A stretch of 64,000 bases of DNA from the NCBI GenBank assembly GCA_965279295.1, contig CBDIHQ010000015.1; one strand, 5' to 3'. Positions 60,019 to 64,000 of this stretch are shown piece after piece; within the stretch, counting starts at the first letter, position 1, and each line of letters starts with the position of its first letter. The notes under the pieces were generated by a model. It searched no databases, was not told where the DNA came from, and was given only the letters and a program-made list of their open reading frames with translations. The stretch comes from Aquabacter sp965279295 (GTDB taxonomy: Bacteria; Pseudomonadota; Alphaproteobacteria; Rhizobiales; Xanthobacteraceae). A program made the translations under genes and the position numbers.

Positions 60019-60246
60019 CGCTTGGTACCCGCCTTCGCAGGCCCATAAGACGTCGCCATGTCCCAGCAGCGCCACCCCCGAGCAATCCGAACTTTAAGGC
60101 TGACGGATTGTGCCGCCCGCAGCTAAACGCGATCGGGGCTTTTGGTGCCACCGTCTCGTGGTGTGCCGCCTAGCCGTTCCCCGTCATGGGGTTGCACAAG
60201 CGAGCGCGCCCGATTGTATGGTGCGCTGGCGAGAGGCGGAGGCGGG

Positions 60247-61251
60247 ATGGCACGGGTGACATTGGCTGATGTGGCGCTGGCGGCAGGCGTCGACATGTCC
60301 ACCGCATCACGCGTGCTGCGGGGCGAGACCAGCCAGCGGGTGCGGGAGGAAACCCGCGAGCGAATCTTGAAGATCGCGGAAGACCTCCAGTATCTCGCCA
60401 ATCCGCTGGCGCGCGGCTTGCGGACGCAGCGCACGAACACGCTCGGTATCGTGGTGCCCCAACTGGACAATCCGGTTTTCGCCGCAGCGATCCGAGGCGC
60501 CGAACTGGCGGCGGCGCAACGCGGCTATTCGCTTTTGATCTCCCATCGCGAGCCGGGCGCGACCGCCACCACCATCGCCAAAATCTCCCAAACCAACCGG
60601 GTGGACGGCTTGCTGGTGGCAAGCCTCGATGATGACGTGGTCCTTCGCACGGACCTTGCCGCGTCACAGGTGCCGTTCGTGCTCATGAACCGCATTCTGC
60701 CCGGAGCGCCCCTCTCGGTGGTGCTGGACAGCCGCGCCGCATCGCGCAAGGCGGTCGAGCACCTGATCGCGCTCGGCCATCGCCGGATCGTGCATCTCGC
60801 CGGGCGTGAAGGCGGCTTCAATGCGCGTGAGCGCCTGCAAGGCTATCGCGACGGACTGGCGGCAGCGGGCATCGCCTTCGATGAGAGCCTGGTCGGCGTC
60901 GCGGGCTATACGGCGGAGGGTGGCGCGGCGGCGATGCTTGCGCTGCTGCCGCAGCATCCCACGGCGGTGCTGGCCGCGACCTTGGTCTCGGCGGCGGGCG
61001 CCATGGCGGCCTTGCACGAGGCGGGCGTGCGGATCCCGGAGGATATCTCCGTGGCGGGGCTGCACGATGCGCCGGTGGCCAGCATGCTCTATCCCACGCT
61101 GACCAGCGTCGCCATGCCCACGGAGGAGATGGGACGCGTGGCGGCGGACTTGCTGATCCGCGCCCTCGCCGGCGGGGCGCCGGCCCCCGTTGCGCCGCTG
61201 CCGCCCGGCGACCTCATGGTGCGCAACTCCACTGGACCTGCTCCAAGGTGA
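60247..61251 (+). CDS. LacI-family transcriptional regulator
   Basis: 334 residues from ATG 60247. The HTH and hinge (VTLADVALAAGVDMSTASRV, NPLARGLRTQRTNTLGIVVP) are typical, followed by a sugar-binding-type domain (GLLVASLDDDVVL, AVEHLIALGHRRIVHLAG, ISVAGLHDAPVASMLYPTLT). It sits just upstream of the oxidase-kinase operon and a palindromic operator, so it most likely represses that operon until its sugar or polyol ligand is present. Confidence 0.9.
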   Translation: MARVTLADVALAAGVDMSTASRVLRGETSQRVREETRERILKIAEDLQYLANPLARGLRTQRTNTLGIVVPQLDNPVFAAAIRGAELAAAQRGYSLLISHREPGATATTIAKISQTNRVDGLLVASLDDDVVLRTDLAASQVPFVLMNRILPGAPLSVVLDSRAASRKAVEHLIALGHRRIVHLAGREGGFNARERLQGYRDGLAAAGIAFDESLVGVAGYTAEGGAAAMLALLPQHPTAVLAATLVSAAGAMAALHEAGVRIPEDISVAGLHDAPVASMLYPTLTSVAMPTEEMGRVAADLLIRALAGGAPAPVAPLPPGDLMVRNSTGPAPR

Positions 61252-61289
61252 ACTTTACCGCTTGACGCGGCCGGCATTCCTAAGCAAAT

Positions 61290-61309
61290 TTGGACAAACG
61301 ATTGTTCAA
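61290..61309. promoter_or_regulatory. LacI-type operator upstream of the oxidase gene
   Basis: TTGGACAAACGATTGTTCAA is a 20-bp palindrome (16 of 20 symmetric) with the central CG typical of LacI-family sites. It overlaps a candidate promoter: TTGGAC (-35, 61290-61295), 17 bases, GAATAT (-10, 61313-61318). Repressor binding would block this promoter. Confidence 0.65.
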
Positions 61310-61384
61310 TAAGAATATGGGAGGGTGCTGAGAGGGGATCCCGCAGGGATCGCCTCGTCACGCCTCCCAGCGTGAGAGGTGCAC

Positions 61385-62884
61385 ATGACCGGCCCAGCCA
61401 TCGCCGAAACCAAGACGCCCGAACCGTCCGACGCCGCCCTGGTGGACGCCGCCCTGGTGGATGCTTTTGCCGCCCTGGTGGGTCGCGCGAACGTGCTCTC
61501 CGGCACCGCAGAGCGGCAGGCTTATGCCCATGACCGGTTGCCCTTCGCCAATTTCCGCGCCCGCTCCGGCAAGCTTGCCGGTGTGCTGCCGCGTCTCGCG
61601 GTACGGCCCGGCACGGCGGATGAGGTGGTGCAGATCGTGCGTCATGCGCGGCAGAATGGAATCCAGCTCATTCCCTTCGGCAACGGCTCGGGCGTTCTGG
61701 GGGGAGCCATCCCCGTGTCGCGTGAGGTGATGGTTGACCTGCGGCGGCTGGACAAGATCGTGTCCATCGATCCGCAGAACGCCATGGCCACGGTCCAGGC
61801 CGGCATGAACGGTGCGGAGTTCGAGGCGGCGCTGAATGCCGAGGGCTTCACCTGCGGCCACCTTCCCCAATCCATCGAGATTTCGACGGTCGGCGGCTGG
61901 GCCGCCTGTCGGGGCGGCGGTCAGGCGTCCAGCCGCTATGGCAAGATCGAGGACATCGTCCTCGGCCTGAAGGCGGTGCTGCCAGACGGGACGCCATTGG
62001 AGGTTCGCCCGGTCGCCCGCCGTTCTGTCGGCCCCTCCATCCGCGACCTGCTGGTCGGCAGCGAGGGGGCGTTCGGCATCATCACCGAGGTGACGTTACG
62101 CATCTGGAAGACGCCGGAGGTGGAGCGCGGCGTGGTCCTGGCCTTCCCCTCGCTGGAAGCGGCCTGGGAGAGCGCACGGCTCATCATGCAGGCGGAGCTG
62201 CGGCCCACGGTTGCCCGCATCTATGACGAGGCGGAGAGCGTGGAGCGCACCAAGGGGATCGCGGCGTTCGCCCAGAATCCGATCCTCGCCGTCCTGGTGT
62301 TTTCCGGCGCCGAACCGATGGTGACGGCGGAACAGGACATGAGTCTCGCCATTGCCAAGGCGCAGGGCGCGGTGGTGGCGCCGGATGGCCCCTATCATCA
62401 CTGGAAAGAGAACCGCTACGTCGCCTTCTCCCAGAAATGGCAGGCGGCTGGCTATTACAACGACACCATCGAGGTGACGGGAAACTGGTCCGCCTTGCCC
62501 GGCATGTATGCCGCCATGGAAGCGGCCGCGCGGGAGATCTTTCCCGGCATCCATTTCGGCGCGCACTGGTCGCATATCTATCCGGAAGGCGCCTGCCAGT
62601 ACATGACCATCCGCCTGCCGCCTATGCCGGAGCAGGACGCTCTGCCGCTGCATGCCAAGCTTTGGGATGCCATCCAGTCTTTGACGCTGGACCATGGCGG
62701 TTCCATCGCCCACCATCACGGTGTCGGGGTGTTCCGCAATCCCTGGCTCGCGCGCGAACTGGGCGCCGGGCTCGAGGTGCTCCAGACCATCAAGGACGCG
62801 CTCGACCCGGACAATCTCATGAATCCCGGCAAGCTCGGCCTGCGCCCCGCTGCGGGAGCTGTGGACGTGCGCCGTGGCGGGTGA
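61385..62884 (+). CDS. FAD-linked oxidase (GlcD / alkyl-DHAP synthase-like)
   Basis: 499 residues from ATG 61385 (GAGAGG upstream). FAD-binding type 4 domain: VRPGTADEVVQIVRHARQNG, PFGNGSGVLGGAIPVSREVM, LPQSIEISTVGGWAACRGGG and LLVGSEGAFGIITEVTLRIW; the C-terminal oxidase domain has SIAHHHGVGVFRNPWLAREL and LDPDNLMNPGKLGL. Family members oxidise 2-hydroxy acids or act in ether-lipid synthesis; here the LacI and FGGY neighbours point to a sugar-acid or polyol pathway. An 11-base overlap links it to the kinase gene. Confidence 0.8.
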   Translation: MTGPAIAETKTPEPSDAALVDAALVDAFAALVGRANVLSGTAERQAYAHDRLPFANFRARSGKLAGVLPRLAVRPGTADEVVQIVRHARQNGIQLIPFGNGSGVLGGAIPVSREVMVDLRRLDKIVSIDPQNAMATVQAGMNGAEFEAALNAEGFTCGHLPQSIEISTVGGWAACRGGGQASSRYGKIEDIVLGLKAVLPDGTPLEVRPVARRSVGPSIRDLLVGSEGAFGIITEVTLRIWKTPEVERGVVLAFPSLEAAWESARLIMQAELRPTVARIYDEAESVERTKGIAAFAQNPILAVLVFSGAEPMVTAEQDMSLAIAKAQGAVVAPDGPYHHWKENRYVAFSQKWQAAGYYNDTIEVTGNWSALPGMYAAMEAAAREIFPGIHFGAHWSHIYPEGACQYMTIRLPPMPEQDALPLHAKLWDAIQSLTLDHGGSIAHHHGVGVFRNPWLARELGAGLEVLQTIKDALDPDNLMNPGKLGLRPAAGAVDVRRGG

Positions 62885-64000
62885 TCTCCTCATCGGCATC
62901 GATCTCGGGGCCGGCGCGCTGAAGACCAGCGTGATCCGCACCGACGGCACGCTGGCCGGTGAAGCCTCGGCGCCCATCGCCACCTCCGCGCCCTTTCCCG
63001 GCTGGAGCGAGCAGGACCCGAACGACTGGTGGCGTGCCGTCTGCGAGACCGTCCCGCGCGCCCTCGCGGCGGCGGGGGCACGGCCCGGCGATGTCGCCGC
63101 CGTCTCCTTCTCGGCGGGCGCCCATACACAGGTGCTTGAGGATGCGGACGGCGTGGTGATCCGCCCCGCCATCCTGTGGAACGATCAACGCTCCGGACCG
63201 GAGACGGCGGATCTGCGGCGTCGGGCAGACGCACGCATCCTGGAGATCGGCGCCAATCGGGCCAATCCCACCTGGACGCTGCCGCAGATGCTCTGGCTTC
63301 AACGCCACGAGCCGGCGGCCTTCTCCCGCGTCCGGCGGCTGTATGTGGCCAAGGATTGGCTGCGCTCCCGCTTCACCGGGACCTGGGAGACCGACCATAT
63401 CGACGCGGTCGGCACGCTCATGGCCGATGCTCGCACGGGCGGCTGGTCGCGCGAATTGTGCGACATGATCGGCTGGCCCATAGAGACCCTGCCGCCCATC
63501 GTCACCCCGAAGACCGTGGTGGGGACGGTGCAGGCGGATGCCGCGCGGATGACCGGGTTGGCGGAAGGCACGCCGGTGGTGTGTGGCACTTCCGACACCG
63601 CGGCGGAGACCTATGGCGCCGGGATGACCTATGAGGGGCTGGGCGTCGTGAAGCTCGCCACGGCCGCCACGGTGAGCGTGCTCTCTCGCCATCCGCGCCC
63701 GGATTTCACCGTCATCAACTACCCGCACATCATGCCTGAGCATTGGTATGTGATCGCGGCGACCAATTCGTGTGCCTCGGCTCATAAATGGCTGCGCGAC
63801 AGCTTCTTCAAGCGCGCGGGCGAGGACGGGGCGGCCGTGTTCACCGAGATGGACCGCCTCGCAGGTGCCGTGCGGCCGGGGGCCGAAGGACTGTTCTTCC
63901 ACCCCTATCTCAACGGTGAGCGCAGTCCCCATTGGGACCCGCTGCTGCGGGCGGATTTCGTCGGGATCGGCTTCAATCACGGCCCCGGCCATTTCGTCCG
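62874..64000 (+). CDS. FGGY-family carbohydrate kinase (3' end outside window)
   Basis: GTG start at 62874, overlapping the oxidase by 11 bases; 375 codons are visible and the frame is open to the edge. FGGY blocks: LIGIDLGAGALKTSVI (phosphate loop), FPGWSEQDPNDWWRAV, RPAILWNDQRS, VVCGTSDTAAETYGAG (ATP-binding region) and FFHPYLNGERSPHWDPLLRA. It most resembles xylulokinase-type enzymes and would phosphorylate the pathway's sugar or polyol product. Exact substrate not determinable. Confidence 0.85.
   Translation, partial: MAGDLLIGIDLGAGALKTSVIRTDGTLAGEASAPIATSAPFPGWSEQDPNDWWRAVCETVPRALAAAGARPGDVAAVSFSAGAHTQVLEDADGVVIRPAILWNDQRSGPETADLRRRADARILEIGANRANPTWTLPQMLWLQRHEPAAFSRVRRLYVAKDWLRSRFTGTWETDHIDAVGTLMADARTGGWSRELCDMIGWPIETLPPIVTPKTVVGTVQADAARMTGLAEGTPVVCGTSDTAAETYGAGMTYEGLGVVKLATAATVSVLSRHPRPDFTVINYPHIMPEHWYVIAATNSCASAHKWLRDSFFKRAGEDGAAVFTEMDRLAGAVRPGAEGLFFHPYLNGERSPHWDPLLRADFVGIGFNHGPGHFV

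Noticed and set aside
46446..60100. Second copy of the tRNA-Ser 3' end as an island boundary
   Set aside because: I looked by eye for the T-arm and acceptor sequence near 50-60 kb and did not find one; a computed search is needed, so no att site is claimed.
1..64000. CRISPR arrays, rRNA genes, IS elements and riboswitches
   Set aside because: No regularly spaced repeats, transposase signatures, terminal inverted repeats or recognisable riboswitch structures were seen on reading the window.

Overview
The window is high-GC alphaproteobacterial DNA, most likely from a Hyphomicrobiales (Rhizobiales) genome and probably Xanthobacteraceae-like. The basis is the block murA / DUF2948 / hisD / UPF0262 / LMW phosphatase / maf / yacG, together with families frequent in that order (DUF1236, DUF992, DUF2865, CreA, fold-III ornithine/lysine decarboxylase). 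The genus is an inference from gene content.

Bases 1-16,548 are the right part of a lambda-like prophage. A tyrosine integrase lies next to the 3' end of a tRNA-Thr(CGT), the probable integration site; the other end is outside the window. A LexA/CI-like repressor at 3.4 kb sits between two regions that share operator-like repeats. Leftward from it run a Cro-like regulator, two unknown proteins, a GapR-like protein, a RuvC-like resolvase and an adenine-type methyltransferase. Rightward runs a recombination module (YqaJ-type exonuclease, RecT-like annealing protein, ExoX-like exonuclease, SSB, SF1 helicase), then a chain of mostly overlapping accessory genes (a TrpF-like barrel, tiny membrane proteins, ASCH/PUA-like and J-domain proteins) up to the integrase. 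A two-TM SLATT-like protein runs off the left edge.

Bases 16.6-46.5 kb are mostly core chromosome. They hold cell-wall and histidine genes, a polyamine-type aminotransferase/aldehyde dehydrogenase pair, rlmJ, RNase T2, a fold-III decarboxylase, msrP, tandem DUF992 proteins, aspC, small membrane proteins, DUF2865, an orphan TRAP binding protein, creA, cysS, a DUF616-methyltransferase fusion, rppH, rplU-rpmA, a YciA-like thioesterase and tRNA-Ser(CGA).

Bases 46.6-60.1 kb look like an accessory island downstream of tRNA-Ser. A catabolic-type operon (cysteine hydrolase, 4,5-dihydroxyphthalate decarboxylase-like protein, solute-binding protein) faces a LysR regulator, and a tripartite tricarboxylate binding protein follows; none has a visible permease. 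Around them are broken genes (nuclease fragment, HTH regulator, frameshifted Cys-rich protein, a truncated secreted peptide) and a 972-residue sedolisin-type peptidase with a DUF4114-like tail and no signal peptide.

The right end (60.2-64 kb) is a sugar or polyol catabolic operon: a LacI regulator, a 20-bp operator palindrome, an FAD-linked oxidase and an FGGY kinase cut by the window edge. No CRISPR array, rRNA or intact insertion sequence was seen. The best candidates for new biology are the prophage GapR-like/RuvC/methyltransferase arm, the phage TrpF-like protein, the sedolisin and the DUF616-methyltransferase fusion.
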